Below, piece by piece: positions 1-9,366 of a stretch of DNA of 64,000 nucleotides. A model generated the notes under the pieces. That model was not told the DNA's origin. It saw nothing but the letters and a program-made list of their open reading frames with translations, and ran no database searches. Positions within the stretch are counted from its first letter, which is position 1, and each line of letters starts with the position of its first letter. The stretch lies in the NCBI RefSeq assembly GCF_008704555.1, contig NZ_CP023702.1, forward strand, positions 248,001 to 312,000. Reading direction: 5' to 3'. This DNA comes from Streptomyces nitrosporeus (lineage in GTDB: Bacteria; Actinomycetota; Actinomycetes; Streptomycetales; Streptomycetaceae). The translations under genes and the position numbers were made by a program.

Positions 1-1044
1 GAACACCTCACCGGCGACCCCTCCGACAGCGTCGCCGCAGCGGCACTGACGACGGCGCTCACCTCGTTGCTGGGCCGCCCCGGCGGGGAGAGTGACGCCG
101 TCGACGCGCTGCGGGCCGCCGCCGCCCGCACCGAATCGCTCTCCCGGCTGCTCGTCCAGCCCGGCGCCCCCGGCGGGGCAGGACCCGCCGGAAACCCGCC
201 CGGCGCCGAGGAGCTGATGGCCGCGGCGGCCCGCAAGCCGCACGGCGGCGATCACCCGGTGGACGCCGCCGTGGTCATCCCGTTCCGCGCCCCCGACGAC
301 GCCACCGGCCGGGTCCGCAACCTGGCAGCCGTCCTCAACGCGCTCGCCGACCAGTCCCACCCCCGCGAGCGCTACCGCGTCGTCGTGGTGGAGAGCGACA
401 GCCGGCCCCGCTGGCGCGACCTGTTCTCCGACGCCTGCGACGCCTACGTGTTCGCCCCCGACCACGGGCGGTTCAACAAGTCCTGGACGGTGAACGTCGG
501 CGTGGTCCACGGTGCCCGCCCCGCCGAACTGCTCTGCGTCCTGGACGGCGACATCCTCGTCGACCGCGACTTCGTCGGCCGCGCCGTCGAACGGTTCGCC
601 CGCCCCGGGACCCAGGCCCACTGGCCGTTCGAGGACATGCTCTTCCTCGACCCCTCCGCCAGCTCCCGCGCGGTCCGTGCCCGCTGCCTCGACGGAGCCC
701 CCGAGCCCGGCCAGGACCGGTTGCGCGGGGTCTTCCTGCGCCGGCCCCCAGGGGGCTGTGTATGGCTGCGCGAGGACCTGTTCACCCGGATCGGCGGCAT
801 GGACGAGCGGTTCTGCGGCTGGGGCGGCGAGGACCAGGACTTCGTCTGGCGCGCCGAACGGTACGGCCCGATGGACCGGCACGGCGATCCGCTCGTCCAC
901 CTCCACCACGACCGTGCCGCCCACCGCGGCGACGACGGCACCCCCTTCTACGAGGAGGTGGAGCGCGCCGGGTTCTGCAGCTGGCCCTGCGACTCCGACT
1001 TCGGCCGCCTGGACAGGAACGCCCCGACGCCCGCCGGAAGATGA
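1..1044 (+). CDS. Glycosyltransferase, GT2/GT7-C type (5' partial)
   Basis: The reading frame is open from the first base, so the true start lies upstream. About 347 residues are visible. An Ala-rich N-terminal stretch is followed by a GT-A fold: a beta strand VVIPFRAP, then VLDGDILVD with the metal-binding DxD-type motif, then GGMDERFCGWGGEDQDF, the typical C-terminal acceptor/donor loop of the GT7 C-terminal family. The enzyme should transfer a sugar from a nucleotide-sugar to an unknown acceptor in the cytoplasm. The upstream half may carry another domain. A TTG codon at 67 is the first in-frame start inside the window but has no clear ribosome site, so I treat the gene as truncated by the window edge. 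Confidence 0.85.
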   Translation, partial: EHLTGDPSDSVAAAALTTALTSLLGRPGGESDAVDALRAAAARTESLSRLLVQPGAPGGAGPAGNPPGAEELMAAAARKPHGGDHPVDAAVVIPFRAPDDATGRVRNLAAVLNALADQSHPRERYRVVVVESDSRPRWRDLFSDACDAYVFAPDHGRFNKSWTVNVGVVHGARPAELLCVLDGDILVDRDFVGRAVERFARPGTQAHWPFEDMLFLDPSASSRAVRARCLDGAPEPGQDRLRGVFLRRPPGGCVWLREDLFTRIGGMDERFCGWGGEDQDFVWRAERYGPMDRHGDPLVHLHHDRAAHRGDDGTPFYEEVERAGFCSWPCDSDFGRLDRNAPTPAGR

Positions 1045-1120
1045 GCCCCCGGGTCCTCCGGGACCGCACCCTGTCCGTCCCCGGTCCGCCCCACCGGCCG
1101 GACAGCACCCGTCCGCACAG

Positions 1121-1145
1121 CACCGCACCGCACCGCACCGCACCG
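1121..1145. repeat. Pentanucleotide tandem repeat (CACCG)x5
   Basis: Five perfect copies of CACCG sit 16 bases before the ogt start codon, between the glycosyltransferase stop and ogt. Such a tract can slip during replication and would change the spacing between promoter and gene, not the reading frame. Confidence 0.9.
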
Positions 1146-1160
1146 ACACGAGGACCGACC

Positions 1161-1673
1161 ATGGACACCCGGCACACCGTCATCGACTCCGGTCTCGGCC
1201 CCCTCACCCTCGTCGCCCGGGGCCGGGCCCTGTCCGGCCTGTACTTCGCCGACCACGTCCGCCGCCCCGCCGAGGAGGCGCTCGGGCCCCGGGTCCCCGC
1301 CGAGGAGGACCCTCTGTTCGCCGAGGCCGCCGAACAGCTCCACGACTACCTCGCCGGGCGGCGCCGCCACTTCGCACTGCCGCTCGCACCCGAGGGAGAC
1401 ACCTTCCAGCACGCGGTCTGGGACCTGGTCAAGGCCGTCCCCCACGGCGGGACCACCACGTACGGGGCCATCGCCGAACGCCTCGGCACCCCCAGGCTGG
1501 CCCAACGGGTCGGCCAGGCCGTGGGCGCCAACCCGCTCTGCGTCCTCGTCCCGTGCCACCGGGTCGTCGGCGCCGACAACTCACTCACCGGCTACGCGGG
1601 GGGCCTCGCCCGCAAACGTGCTCTGCTCACCCTGGAGGAACCCACCGAGGTGGCGGCCTCACGGCTGTTCTGA
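1161..1673 (+). CDS. ogt: Methylated-DNA--protein-cysteine S-methyltransferase
   Basis: The 170-residue protein repairs O6-alkylguanine (and O4-alkylthymine) by moving the alkyl group onto its own cysteine in a single-turnover reaction. The C-terminal domain has the hallmark VPCHRVVG with acceptor Cys132, preceded by the helix-turn-helix/arginine-finger region (GTPRLAQRVGQAVGANP). The N-terminal ~75 residues match the poorly conserved Ogt N domain. The ATG at 1161 is chosen because GAGG lies 7-8 bases upstream and the Ogt fold begins there. It is followed on the same strand by two oxygenases of the Oxygenase-NA type, which suggests a small alkylation-repair group. Confidence 0.95.
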   Translation: MDTRHTVIDSGLGPLTLVARGRALSGLYFADHVRRPAEEALGPRVPAEEDPLFAEAAEQLHDYLAGRRRHFALPLAPEGDTFQHAVWDLVKAVPHGGTTTYGAIAERLGTPRLAQRVGQAVGANPLCVLVPCHRVVGADNSLTGYAGGLARKRALLTLEEPTEVAASRLF

Positions 1674-1723
1674 CCCCCCTCTCCCTGCTCCCCGCCCCTC
1701 CTCCCGACAGTGAAAGCGCTGCC

Positions 1724-2509
1724 ATGATCCACTCGGCCGGCCTGCCCGCCCCTCTCTTCGACGACTCCTTCCGGGCCGGCGGTCCCCCGCGGACGGCGTT
1801 CAGCAGCGAGCTGCCCACGCTCCGGGACCTGGACTGGGCCGCCCTGTACGCACAGCTGAACGAGAACGGGGTGGCGGTCACCGAGCCGCTGCTCTCACCC
1901 GAGCAGTGCGAGGAGGTGATCAGCACCTATGAGGACCCCGCGCTGTTCCGCTCCACCGTGGTGATGCAGCGCCACGGGCTCGGCCGCGGCACCTACAAGT
2001 ACTACGCCGACCCGGCCGCGGTCCCCCTGGTCCGGGCGCTGCGCGAACAGCTGTATCCGCCCCTGGCGTGGATGGCCAACCAGTGGGCGCCGCTGCTGAA
2101 CGAGCGCGCCTTCCCCGCCCTCCTGGACCGGCTGCTCGCCGAGTGCGCGGCCAACGGCCAGATCCGGCCCACCCCGCTGATCCTGCGCTACGGTGCGGGC
2201 GACTACGCCTGCCTGCACCAGGACGTCTACGGCGACATCGTCTTCCCGTTGCAGATCACCGTCATGCTCGCCCGGCCCGGAGAGGACTTCACCGGCGGCG
2301 AGAACGTCTTCGTCGAACAGCGCCCCCGGTCCCAGTCGCGGGCCGTCGTCGTGAAGCCACAGCTCGGCCAGGCGATGATCTTCCCGGTCCGCCACCGCCC
2401 CGTACGGGGCGAGCACGGCTTCCGCCGCCATCCGGTGCGGCACGGCACCAGCGCCGTGGAGTCCGGCCGCCGCACAACCCTCGGCATCATCTTCCACGAC
2501 GCCCGCTGA
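1724..2509 (+). CDS. 2OG-Fe(II) oxygenase, Oxygenase-NA (COG3826) type, copy 1
   Basis: This 261-residue protein shows the iron-binding facial triad of 2-oxoglutarate dioxygenases: LHQD (His165, Asp167), distal His240 in RHGTS, and the 2OG-anchoring Arg at 249/250 in SGRR. The family is annotated as oxygenases acting on damaged nucleic acid, though relatives are often labelled proline hydroxylase; the substrate is not proven. It starts 50 bases after ogt, with no good Shine-Dalgarno before ATG 1724. The context next to ogt and a paralogue supports a repair role. Copy 2 downstream shares the GDxVFPLQ and DFTGGE core motifs. Confidence 0.8.
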   Translation: MIHSAGLPAPLFDDSFRAGGPPRTAFSSELPTLRDLDWAALYAQLNENGVAVTEPLLSPEQCEEVISTYEDPALFRSTVVMQRHGLGRGTYKYYADPAAVPLVRALREQLYPPLAWMANQWAPLLNERAFPALLDRLLAECAANGQIRPTPLILRYGAGDYACLHQDVYGDIVFPLQITVMLARPGEDFTGGENVFVEQRPRSQSRAVVVKPQLGQAMIFPVRHRPVRGEHGFRRHPVRHGTSAVESGRRTTLGIIFHDAR

Positions 2510-2709
2510 CCCGTCCGGCCATGACGCACCGGCCACGGACCCGGCGTCCGTATTCCGCCGGACGGAACGGCGCACGGGCCGCATCCTCGACCGTGGAACG
2601 TCCGGTGCCGCCCGGGAGGAGGAGCGGGCCGAAGCGGTACACCGGGACCGGCGCCCATCCGCCGCCCCCGCGGGAGCCGGGGCCACCCACGTCCTTCGAA
2701 GGAGTCACC

Positions 2710-3441
2710 ATGACCGACACCGCCCCACTGTCCGGCCCCGTCGGCGACCGGGTCGCAGCGGGCGACTGGGACGCGCTGACCGGCGAGCTGGACGCACACG
2801 GCAGCGCACTGACCTGGCCGCTCCTCACCCCGGCCGAATGCGCGGAGATCGCCGGACTGTACGACGAGACCGACCGCTTCCGTACGACCGTCGACATGGC
2901 CCGCCACCGCTTCGGCTCCGGCCGGTACCGCTACTTCACCCATGACCTGCCCGGCCCGGTGAGGGAGTTGCGCGAGGCGTTCTACCCGCACCTGCTGCCT
3001 GTCGCCCGTGACTGGGCCGGGAAGCTCGGCCGGCCCGCACCCTGGCCCGACACCCTCCGGGAGTGGCTGACGATGTGCCACGACGCCGGGCAGGACCGCT
3101 CGGCCCAGATCCTGCTGCGCTACGGCCCCGGCGACTGGAACGCCCTCCACCGCGACGTGTTCGGCGACATGGTCTTCCCCCTCCAGGTCGTCATCGGCCT
3201 CGACGCACCCGGAACCGACTTCACCGGCGGTGAGTTCATCATGACCGAGCAGCGGCCCCGCGCCCAGACGCGGGGCTCGTCCGTGACCCTGCCACAGGGG
3301 CACGGACTGGTCTTCACCACCCGCGACCGGCCGGTCCCGTCCAAGCGGGGCTGGTCCAACAGTCCCATGCGCCACGGGGTGAGCACCGTCCGCTCCGGCC
3401 ACCGCCGCACCCTCGGCCTGGTCTTCCACGACGCCTGCTGA
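2710..3441 (+). CDS. 2OG-Fe(II) oxygenase, Oxygenase-NA type, copy 2
   Basis: The 243-residue paralogue of the preceding gene has its own triad: LHRD (His147, Asp149), His222 in MRHGVST and Arg232/233 in GHRR. The two copies share the ALHRDVFGD / FPLQ / TGGE core but diverge strongly elsewhere, so they look like an old duplication with possibly different substrates. GAAGGAG precedes ATG 2710 by 7 bases. A 200-base gap separates it from copy 1, enough for its own promoter; I could not identify one with confidence. Confidence 0.8.
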   Translation: MTDTAPLSGPVGDRVAAGDWDALTGELDAHGSALTWPLLTPAECAEIAGLYDETDRFRTTVDMARHRFGSGRYRYFTHDLPGPVRELREAFYPHLLPVARDWAGKLGRPAPWPDTLREWLTMCHDAGQDRSAQILLRYGPGDWNALHRDVFGDMVFPLQVVIGLDAPGTDFTGGEFIMTEQRPRAQTRGSSVTLPQGHGLVFTTRDRPVPSKRGWSNSPMRHGVSTVRSGHRRTLGLVFHDAC

Positions 3442-3476
3442 GGCCCGACGTGCCCCGAGTACCCGCAAGGAGCGAG

Positions 3477-4049
3477 ATGGACGTCCGCAAGGAGTGGCGG
3501 CAGCACCGCTCTCCGCTCATCAGCACCATGGACATGACCGCGTACGGCGCTCCCCTCGTCCCCGCACACCACACCGCCGCGGAACTCACCACCCTGGTCG
3601 GCCTGCTGACGGAGCAGGGGAAACGGATCGGGACCGTCGCGGTCGGCCACAGCAGGGACGAGCCCTCCCGGGCCGCCGCCGAAGCCTTCACCGTCACGTG
3701 GGAGTCCTGCGGCGGGACGGTGCTCACCGTGGTGGACTGGCCCGAGAGCGCCGCTTCCTGGCTGCGCCCGGCGGTCCGGCTCACGGCGGCGCTGCCGGAC
3801 GCCTGGGTGATGGCCGCGGCTCCGCTCGGCTTCGCCCAGCTCGCCCGCCGCCTGCGCCACTCCACCGACTGGGACCCCGCCCGCACCTACGCCTTCGCCG
3901 CCCTCGGCGACCCCGGCCTCCCGGCCCTCGCCGGCGACCGGACCCTGCACGGTCTGCGTGGCGCCACGGCCGACGGCGGCAGCTGGGAGGTGGACCACCA
4001 CTCGGTGACCGTCTTCCCGCCGGTCGCGGAGAGCGGGAGTGCCCCCTGA
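3477..4049 (+). CDS. Hypothetical protein, possible periplasmic-binding-like fold
   Basis: A 190-residue protein I do not recognise. It starts at ATG 3477 behind a strong AAGGAG; an earlier in-frame GTG at 3450 lacks one. Alternating segments such as RIGTVAVGHS, GTVLTVVDWP and DAWVMAAAPLGFAQLARRL look like the beta-alpha units of a type-1 periplasmic-binding fold, but there is no signal peptide. It follows oxygenase copy 2 by 35 bases and is probably co-transcribed with it. The end nearly meets the convergent gene at 4068. Confidence 0.6.
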   Translation: MDVRKEWRQHRSPLISTMDMTAYGAPLVPAHHTAAELTTLVGLLTEQGKRIGTVAVGHSRDEPSRAAAEAFTVTWESCGGTVLTVVDWPESAASWLRPAVRLTAALPDAWVMAAAPLGFAQLARRLRHSTDWDPARTYAFAALGDPGLPALAGDRTLHGLRGATADGGSWEVDHHSVTVFPPVAESGSAP

Positions 4050-4067
4050 GCGGCCGGTCCGATGAGC

Positions 4068-4559
4068 TCAGTGCTGGAGGGCACAGTCATCCGCTGCCAG
4101 GTGCAGGCGGCGAAGGGTCTCCAGTCCGGTGGTGGGGAACGCGTGCAGGACCCACTTCCGGAGGTAGCCGTCCTCGCCGTGGGTTCGCCGTACCTTCTCG
4201 GCAGCCACCAGAACCGCGTGTGCCAGGGAGGTGCGAGGACGTGTGGACGTCCACACGGGGACGCCCTCCTCGTCCGGTGCGTCGAAGCTCGTCGACAGGT
4301 CCGGGAAGTGACGGACCGTGATGTGCACGTCGCTGTTCCGGCGACGAAGGATCCACCGTGCCTCTGCCGGTTCGAGGTCGAACGAGAACTGCTGGACACC
4401 ATGGGGGCCGTAGAGGCCCGTCACGCCTTTCAACAAGTCGGCGAGCGCTTCTGTGCAGTAGCTGACGCTCTCCCGGTGTTTCGTCGAGCCGTCCCAGATC
4501 CTGCATGTCGCCCAGCCGGAGCCGCTCAGCTCCCACCTGAAATGCAAGGATCTCGTCAC
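4068..4559 (-). CDS. Hypothetical protein
   Basis: The 163-residue protein begins at GTG 4559, chosen because GGAGG lies 8 bases upstream; the frame stays open further upstream but is low-complexity. It has no signal peptide or membrane segment and a mix of Trp, His and Arg typical of small Streptomyces cytoplasmic proteins (for example ILRRRNSDVHITVRHFPDL). No family is recognised. It is convergent with 3477-4049 and separated from it by only 18 bases, leaving no room for a long terminator. Confidence 0.55.
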   Translation of the reverse strand: MTRSLHFRWELSGSGWATCRIWDGSTKHRESVSYCTEALADLLKGVTGLYGPHGVQQFSFDLEPAEARWILRRRNSDVHITVRHFPDLSTSFDAPDEEGVPVWTSTRPRTSLAHAVLVAAEKVRRTHGEDGYLRKWVLHAFPTTGLETLRRLHLAADDCALQH

Positions 4560-4734
4560 TGAATTCCTCCGGCCGCTCACGGGCCACCCTACAGCGGTGC
4601 CGAGGGCGTGGGGCGGCCTGGTACACCGCTCATCCGTCGGGCGCTGCCGCGGATCGGGAACACCGCCGCCCAGCCGGCCGGGGCAGGCCGTGGGCGAGGG
4701 CACCGGCCGGGGGCGGACCGGGTGCTGGGCGCGG

Positions 4735-5589
4735 TCAGGTGAGTTCCATGCCATTGATCAAGTCCACGCTGTCGGCGTCGCGGTGGTCGAAGCTCGGGCC
4801 GGACTTCCCGTCGAGGGCGGTGATGTCCGCCATGTCGGCGCCGGTGAGCTCGAAGTCGAAGACGGCGAGGTTCTCGCGCATCCGCTCCGGCCTGGTCGAC
4901 TTCACCACCGCCGGGACCTCGCGCTGCATCAGCCAGCGCAGGACGACCTGGGCGACGGACTTGCCGTGGGCTCCGGCGATCCGGGTCAGGACGGGGTCCT
5001 GGAGCAGGCCGTGCCGGCCCTGGGCCAGCGGCGACCACGCCTCCATCCGCACACCGCGCTTGCGGATCGCCTCCTCGTCGGCGATCCGCTGGAGGTAGGG
5101 GTGCGCCTCGACCTGGTCGACGGCCGGGACGATCTCGTTGTGCGTGATGAGGTCGGTGAGCCGGTCGAGGTGGAAGTTGGACACGCCGGCAGCGCGCACC
5201 GTGCCCTGCCGGCAGCCGGCCTCCAGGCTGCGCCAGGTGCCGTAGTAGTCGCCGTAGGGCTGGTGGATCAGGCACAGATCGAGCCGGTCCAGGCCGAGCT
5301 TGGCCAGCGACGTCTCCAGCGCGCGCCGGGCCGGCTCCTCGCCTGCGTCCTGGATCCACAGCTTCGTGGTGACGAACAGCTCGTCGCGCGGGACGCCGCT
5401 GCGGGCGAGTGCGCGGCCGACGGCTTCCTCGTTCCGGTAGGCCGCCGCGGTGTCGACCGCCCGGTAGCCGGCTTCGAGGGCGTCGGTGACGGCCTGCTCG
5501 GTGTCCTCCGGCGGGATCTGGAAGACGCCGAAGCCGAGCAGGGGCATCTCGACGCCGTTGTTCAGCGTGACGTGGGGAATCGTGCTCAT
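4735..5589 (-). CDS. Aldo/keto reductase
   Basis: An NADPH-dependent reductase of the AKR superfamily, 284 residues, the usual length. The catalytic tetrad is visible: Asp46 (AVDTA), Tyr51, Lys76 (VTTKLW) and His109 (LIHQP). The start is ATG 5589 with AAGGAG 8-9 bases upstream. It closely resembles the 2,5-diketo-gluconate-reductase-like AKR5 group. It lies downstream of the zinc alcohol dehydrogenase on the same strand (268-base gap) and of a broken MerR gene, a grouping seen for aldehyde-responsive enzymes; the physiological substrate is unknown. Confidence 0.9.
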   Translation of the reverse strand: MSTIPHVTLNNGVEMPLLGFGVFQIPPEDTEQAVTDALEAGYRAVDTAAAYRNEEAVGRALARSGVPRDELFVTTKLWIQDAGEEPARRALETSLAKLGLDRLDLCLIHQPYGDYYGTWRSLEAGCRQGTVRAAGVSNFHLDRLTDLITHNEIVPAVDQVEAHPYLQRIADEEAIRKRGVRMEAWSPLAQGRHGLLQDPVLTRIAGAHGKSVAQVVLRWLMQREVPAVVKSTRPERMRENLAVFDFELTGADMADITALDGKSGPSFDHRDADSVDLINGMELT

Positions 5590-5857
5590 GAACGTGCTCC
5601 TTGTGCTGCGTCGTAATCGCTGTCGCTGACGTAGCCGAGCCGTGTGCCGGCCTCGCCGTCGGCTTCCTGCAGGGCGATGTGCGCCCGGCGCGAACCGGAC
5701 GTGGGCGCAGCCGGAGGCGCTCTGCGCGTCGGGGCCGCGGACGCCGTCGTTCAGCACGGCGCCGACGGGCCGGTCCTTCGGGCCGGGAGTACTCCGGGCG
5801 CCGCCCCTGGTGCACTGCACCGCCCTGCTTCGCTCCCGTGTGTCGGGGCTGCTGCGG

Positions 5858-6877
5858 TCAGGGCGTCAGGAGGACCTTGACGGCACGGCGCTCGTCCATC
5901 GCCCGGTAGCCCTCGGCCGCCTGCTCCAGGGGAAGGGTGAGGTCGAAGACCCGGCCGGGGTCGATCTCGCGCTCCCAGATGAGCCGGATCAGCTCGGGCA
6001 GGTACCGGCGGACCGGCGCCGGACCGCCGTGCAGGTGGATCCCGGTGCCGAAGAGCAGGTCGCCGGGGATGCTGACGTCGTGGGAGACGCCGACGAAGCC
6101 GACATGGCCGCCGGGCCGGGTCGCGTGGATCGCCTGCATCATGGCCTGTTGCGTGCCGACCGCCTCCACGACGCTGTGCGCGCCGAGCCCGCCGGTCATC
6201 TCCTTGACCTTCTCCGCGCCCTCCTCGCCGCGCTCCTCGACGATGTCGGTGGCTCCGAACTCCCGGGCCAGCCGCTGCCGGCCGGGGTGCCGGCTGAACG
6301 CGATGATCCGCTCCGCGCCCATCTGCCGGGCGGCCAGCACCGCGAGCAGGCCGACCGCGCCGTCGCCGACGACCGCGACCGTCTTGCCGGGCCCCGCCTG
6401 CGCCGCGTCCGCGGCGAACCAGCCCGTGCCCAGTACGTCGGAGGCGGCGAGCAGCGAGGGCACCAGGCCCGCATCGGGCATCCCCGGGGTCGCCACCAGG
6501 GTGCCGTCGGCCAGCGGGATGCGCGCCCGTTCGGACTGGGTGCCGATCGACCCCATGACGGTGCGGTGCACGCAGTGCGACTGGTAGCCCGCCCGGCAGA
6601 TCTCGCAGGTGTTGTCCGACGCCCAGAACGAGCCCACGACGAAGTCGCCGGGCTTCACCGTGCGCACCTGCGGCCCGACCGCCTCGACGACACCGACGTA
6701 CTCGTGCCCCATCACTTGGTGGTCGACCTGCTGCACGCCGCGGTACGGCCACAGGTCGGAACCGCAGACACAGGTGGCGGCCAACCGGATGACGGCGTCC
6801 GTCGGCTGCTCGACCACCGGGTCGGGGCGGTCCTCGACGACGACCTGGCCGGGCTCGGTCATCACTACCTGACGCAT
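5858..6877 (-). CDS. Zinc-dependent alcohol dehydrogenase (MDR superfamily)
   Basis: A 339-residue medium-chain dehydrogenase. Cys38 (CVCGSD), His58 and Glu59 (GHEY) form the catalytic zinc site; the structural zinc loop is incomplete (Cys91, Cys94 and Cys102, with Ala where the third Cys usually sits). The Rossmann motif VVGDGAVG follows the midpoint. ATG 6877 is chosen because AAGGAG lies just upstream. It most resembles IMP-dehydrogenase-unrelated, threonine-dehydrogenase-like ADHs that are often controlled by MerR proteins. The regulator gene immediately upstream is frameshifted, so control of this enzyme may be altered. Confidence 0.88.
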   Translation of the reverse strand: MRQVVMTEPGQVVVEDRPDPVVEQPTDAVIRLAATCVCGSDLWPYRGVQQVDHQVMGHEYVGVVEAVGPQVRTVKPGDFVVGSFWASDNTCEICRAGYQSHCVHRTVMGSIGTQSERARIPLADGTLVATPGMPDAGLVPSLLAASDVLGTGWFAADAAQAGPGKTVAVVGDGAVGLLAVLAARQMGAERIIAFSRHPGRQRLAREFGATDIVEERGEEGAEKVKEMTGGLGAHSVVEAVGTQQAMMQAIHATRPGGHVGFVGVSHDVSIPGDLLFGTGIHLHGGPAPVRRYLPELIRLIWEREIDPGRVFDLTLPLEQAAEGYRAMDERRAVKVLLTP

Positions 6878-6959
6878 AGAAGCTCCTTTTCTCGCTGTGG
6901 CCTCCGGACAGCACCGGTGCCGGGCCTGCACGGCACGGCTGCCCCGGGTGCCGAGCGCT

Positions 6960-7441
6960 TCACCTGCCCGGCTCGAGCTCCGGGAGCAGAGCGCGTGCTT
7001 CCCCGCCGGGGCGTTCGGCCCCGGCGGCGTCACCGGCGGCCACGGCCTGCCAGTAGCCGATCTTCAGGCCCACGTACTTCCGCCGCATCCTGACCAGCCG
7101 GGCTTCCTCGGCCAAGCGCTCGGCGCGTTCGCGCAGCAACGAGATCTGCTGCTCCGCCGCGTCCGGGCCCAGACGGCCGGTCTCGACGTAGTCCCGCATG
7201 TCGCGGACGGACATGCCGGCTGCCGCCAGGCACGCGATCCCGGTCAGCAGGTCCGGGTCCGCCTCGGTGCAGATCCGGTGCCCGCTGCTCTCGCCACGCG
7301 CGACGGGCGCGATCACACCCGCCGACCCGCGTAGTACCGCAGTGTGCCGGCCGGCGGCCCTGTCAGGGCCGCCGCCTCCTTGATCGTGCAGGTCCGGTCG
7401 CCGGTATCCGCTGCCCCTCGGCAGAGTCCGGAAAACTTCAC
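6960..7441 (-). pseudogene. MerR-family regulator, frameshifted
   Basis: Two pieces of one MerR protein lie in different frames. The N-terminal helix-turn-helix (TIKEAAALTGPPAGTLRYY) reads into TGA at 7313-7315. The rest (GVIAPVARGESSGHR to the end at 6960, with a normal coiled-coil dimerisation helix) is shifted by one base; the break falls between about 7315 and 7335. The expected start region reads GCG-GAT-ACC with no ATG, and the only in-frame start, GTG 7441, falls inside the operator. The gene is therefore probably dead, unless the shift is a sequencing error. It would have controlled the adjacent alcohol dehydrogenase and itself. Confidence 0.75.
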
Positions 7442-7459
7442 GTGGTCGAAGTCGAAGTT
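7434..7459. promoter_or_regulatory. MerR-type operator dyad
   Basis: AACTTC and GAAGTT arms separated by 14 bases, with an inner CTTC/GAAG pair, in the place and spacing of the operators that MerR proteins twist between the -35 and -10 boxes. It precedes the broken MerR gene. Confidence 0.6.
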
Positions 7460-7680
7460 CCCCTGTCGGCCCGCCCGTCGGCCAAGGACTCCACGGGCAC
7501 GGCCGGGGGCGTCCCTTCCGTATCCGGATCCGGGCCTCGGACGAGGGCGCCGCCCGGAGTTTCACCCGGTCGCCTCCGCAGACCCCGGGCCGGCTGGCGA
7601 GGTGCGCGTGCCTGGGGCGGTTCCGCTGTGAATATGTCCGTTGTCCCCTTCCCGCGGCATCCGACAGGAGACAGCCGGCC

Positions 7681-9366
7681 ATGGCAGCGAAACGCACGGT
7701 GGTCCTCGCGGTCCTCGCGGGCGCGCTCTTCCTGACGGTGAGCGCGCCGGCCACGGACTTCCCGGACCCGGCGGGCTCGGGGAGCGGTGTCGCCGCTCCC
7801 ACGGTACGCACGGACACCGGCCTCGTACGGGGCCGGGCGACAGCGGCCCACACCGTGTTCCGGGGCATCCCCTACGCGGGACCGCCGAAGGGCGCGTACC
7901 GCTGGGCGGCCCCGCGCCCGGTGCGCCCCTGGTCCGGTGTGCGGGACGCGACAGAACCGGGGCCGCTGTGCCCCCAGACCGCCTCGGCCTACACCGACGT
8001 GTCGAGCCAGGAGGAGGACTGCCTGGTCCTCGATGTCACCGCGCGCGCCCCGGCGTCCACGGGGCGCCCCGCACCCGTCCTGGTGTGGATCCACGGAGAC
8101 GGGGCCGTGGGGGGTGGCGCCTTCTTCGACGCGCGGCGCCTCGCCGACCGCGGCGTGGTCGTGGTCACCATCAACTACCGGCTCGGAGTGTTCGGCGGCT
8201 TCGCCTACCCGGGACTCCAGGGCTCAGGGACGTTCGCGCTGCAGGACCAGCAGGCCGCGCTGCGCTGGGTCCGGCGCAACGCCGCCGCGTTCGGCGGGGA
8301 CCCCGGCAACGTCACCGTGGCGGGTTCCTCCTTCGGCGCGGCCGCCATCAGCGGCCACCTCACCTCGCCGGGGGCCCGGGGGCTGTTCCACCGGGCCGTC
8401 CTGGCCAGCGGCGAGGGAATGATGGACATGCCGGCCGGGGCGATGGGCGAGGGCGTGCCCGCCTATCCGCATTACACCTGGCGTACGGAGCGGGAGTCCC
8501 GGGAGACCGGCCTCGGGATGACGTCGGCCCTGGGCTGCGCCGGGCCCGACCCCCGGCAGGCGCTGCGATGCCTTCGCGCACTGCCCGTGAGGGAACTGCT
8601 GGAGGTCCCGGGCATCATGAACGCCTTCCAGGCGTTCGCCTACGGCAACGACGTGCTTCCCGAACTGCCGGAGGAGGCGCTCAGGGAAGGCCGCTTCACC
8701 CGCGTCCCGGTGATGACGGGGGCCACGGCGGACGAACACCGCCTTTTCGTCGGGATGGCCCACGACGCGATCGGCTCCCCGTTCACCGCCGACCGGTACG
8801 AGCGCGCTCTCGCCACCGCCTTCGGAAGCGACGCGGACACGGTGGCCGCGCGCTACCCGGTCACGGCCTTCCCCTCGCCCGCCCTGGCCTGGGCCACCGT
8901 GGTGACCGACCGGATGTGGGCCCGCGGCACCCACGCGCAGGCCACCGCCCTCGGGCGCCGCACCCCGACGTACGCCTACGAGTTCGCCGACAAGGACGCC
9001 CCCATGTACCTCCCCCTCCCGGGCGCCTTCGACTTCGGCGCCTACCACGCGGGAGACACCCCTTACGTGTTCGAGGACCCGGACGCGCAGAAACACTTCA
9101 CCGGAGCCCAGCGGCGTCTGTCCGACACCATGACCGACTACTGGGCGCACTTCGCCCGCACCGGCAGCCCGGACCGGCCCGGGCTGCCGCGATGGCCCCG
9201 GTTCGAACCGGCGGACGCCGTACCGCACACCCAGTCCCTGGCCCCGGACAGGATCGGGCCGGTCGACTACGCGAAGGAGCACCGGCTCGGCTTCTGGCTA
9301 CGCCTCGCCGGACAAGCGGCTTCACCGGCACCGCAGCCGGCCAAGGGCAAGGAACCTGCTTCATGA
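7681..9366 (+). CDS. Secreted type-B carboxylesterase/lipase
   Basis: A 561-residue alpha/beta hydrolase with a signal peptide (residues 1-24, AAKRTVVLAVLAGALFLTV). Family landmarks in order: FRGIPYAGPP near 60-69, EDCL at 111-114, WIHG oxyanion strand at 136-139, nucleophile elbow GSSFG (Ser217), acid in TADEH, and the His in FGAYHAGD. The elbow has Ser-Phe in place of the usual Glu-Ala/Ser-Ala, an uncommon variant. The Pro/Ala/Lys tail is probably disordered. It overlaps the next gene by four bases (ATGA), so the two are translationally coupled although one product is exported and the other cytoplasmic. The substrate ester is unknown. Confidence 0.88.
   Translation: MAAKRTVVLAVLAGALFLTVSAPATDFPDPAGSGSGVAAPTVRTDTGLVRGRATAAHTVFRGIPYAGPPKGAYRWAAPRPVRPWSGVRDATEPGPLCPQTASAYTDVSSQEEDCLVLDVTARAPASTGRPAPVLVWIHGDGAVGGGAFFDARRLADRGVVVVTINYRLGVFGGFAYPGLQGSGTFALQDQQAALRWVRRNAAAFGGDPGNVTVAGSSFGAAAISGHLTSPGARGLFHRAVLASGEGMMDMPAGAMGEGVPAYPHYTWRTERESRETGLGMTSALGCAGPDPRQALRCLRALPVRELLEVPGIMNAFQAFAYGNDVLPELPEEALREGRFTRVPVMTGATADEHRLFVGMAHDAIGSPFTADRYERALATAFGSDADTVAARYPVTAFPSPALAWATVVTDRMWARGTHAQATALGRRTPTYAYEFADKDAPMYLPLPGAFDFGAYHAGDTPYVFEDPDAQKHFTGAQRRLSDTMTDYWAHFARTGSPDRPGLPRWPRFEPADAVPHTQSLAPDRIGPVDYAKEHRLGFWLRLAGQAASPAPQPAKGKEPAS

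Noticed and set aside
1121..1145. CACCG repeats as a phase-variation switch altering the reading frame
   Set aside because: The tract is outside the coding sequence; it could only affect spacing or expression.
512..2509. Long plus-strand open frame whose first part overlaps the glycosyltransferase and ogt
   Set aside because: Only its end (from ATG 1724) is a real protein; the earlier part is a Ser/Pro/Arg-rich out-of-frame shadow caused by high GC.
4597..5616. Open plus-strand frame opposite the aldo/keto reductase
   Set aside because: The minus strand carries a full catalytic tetrad; the plus frame shows no homology.
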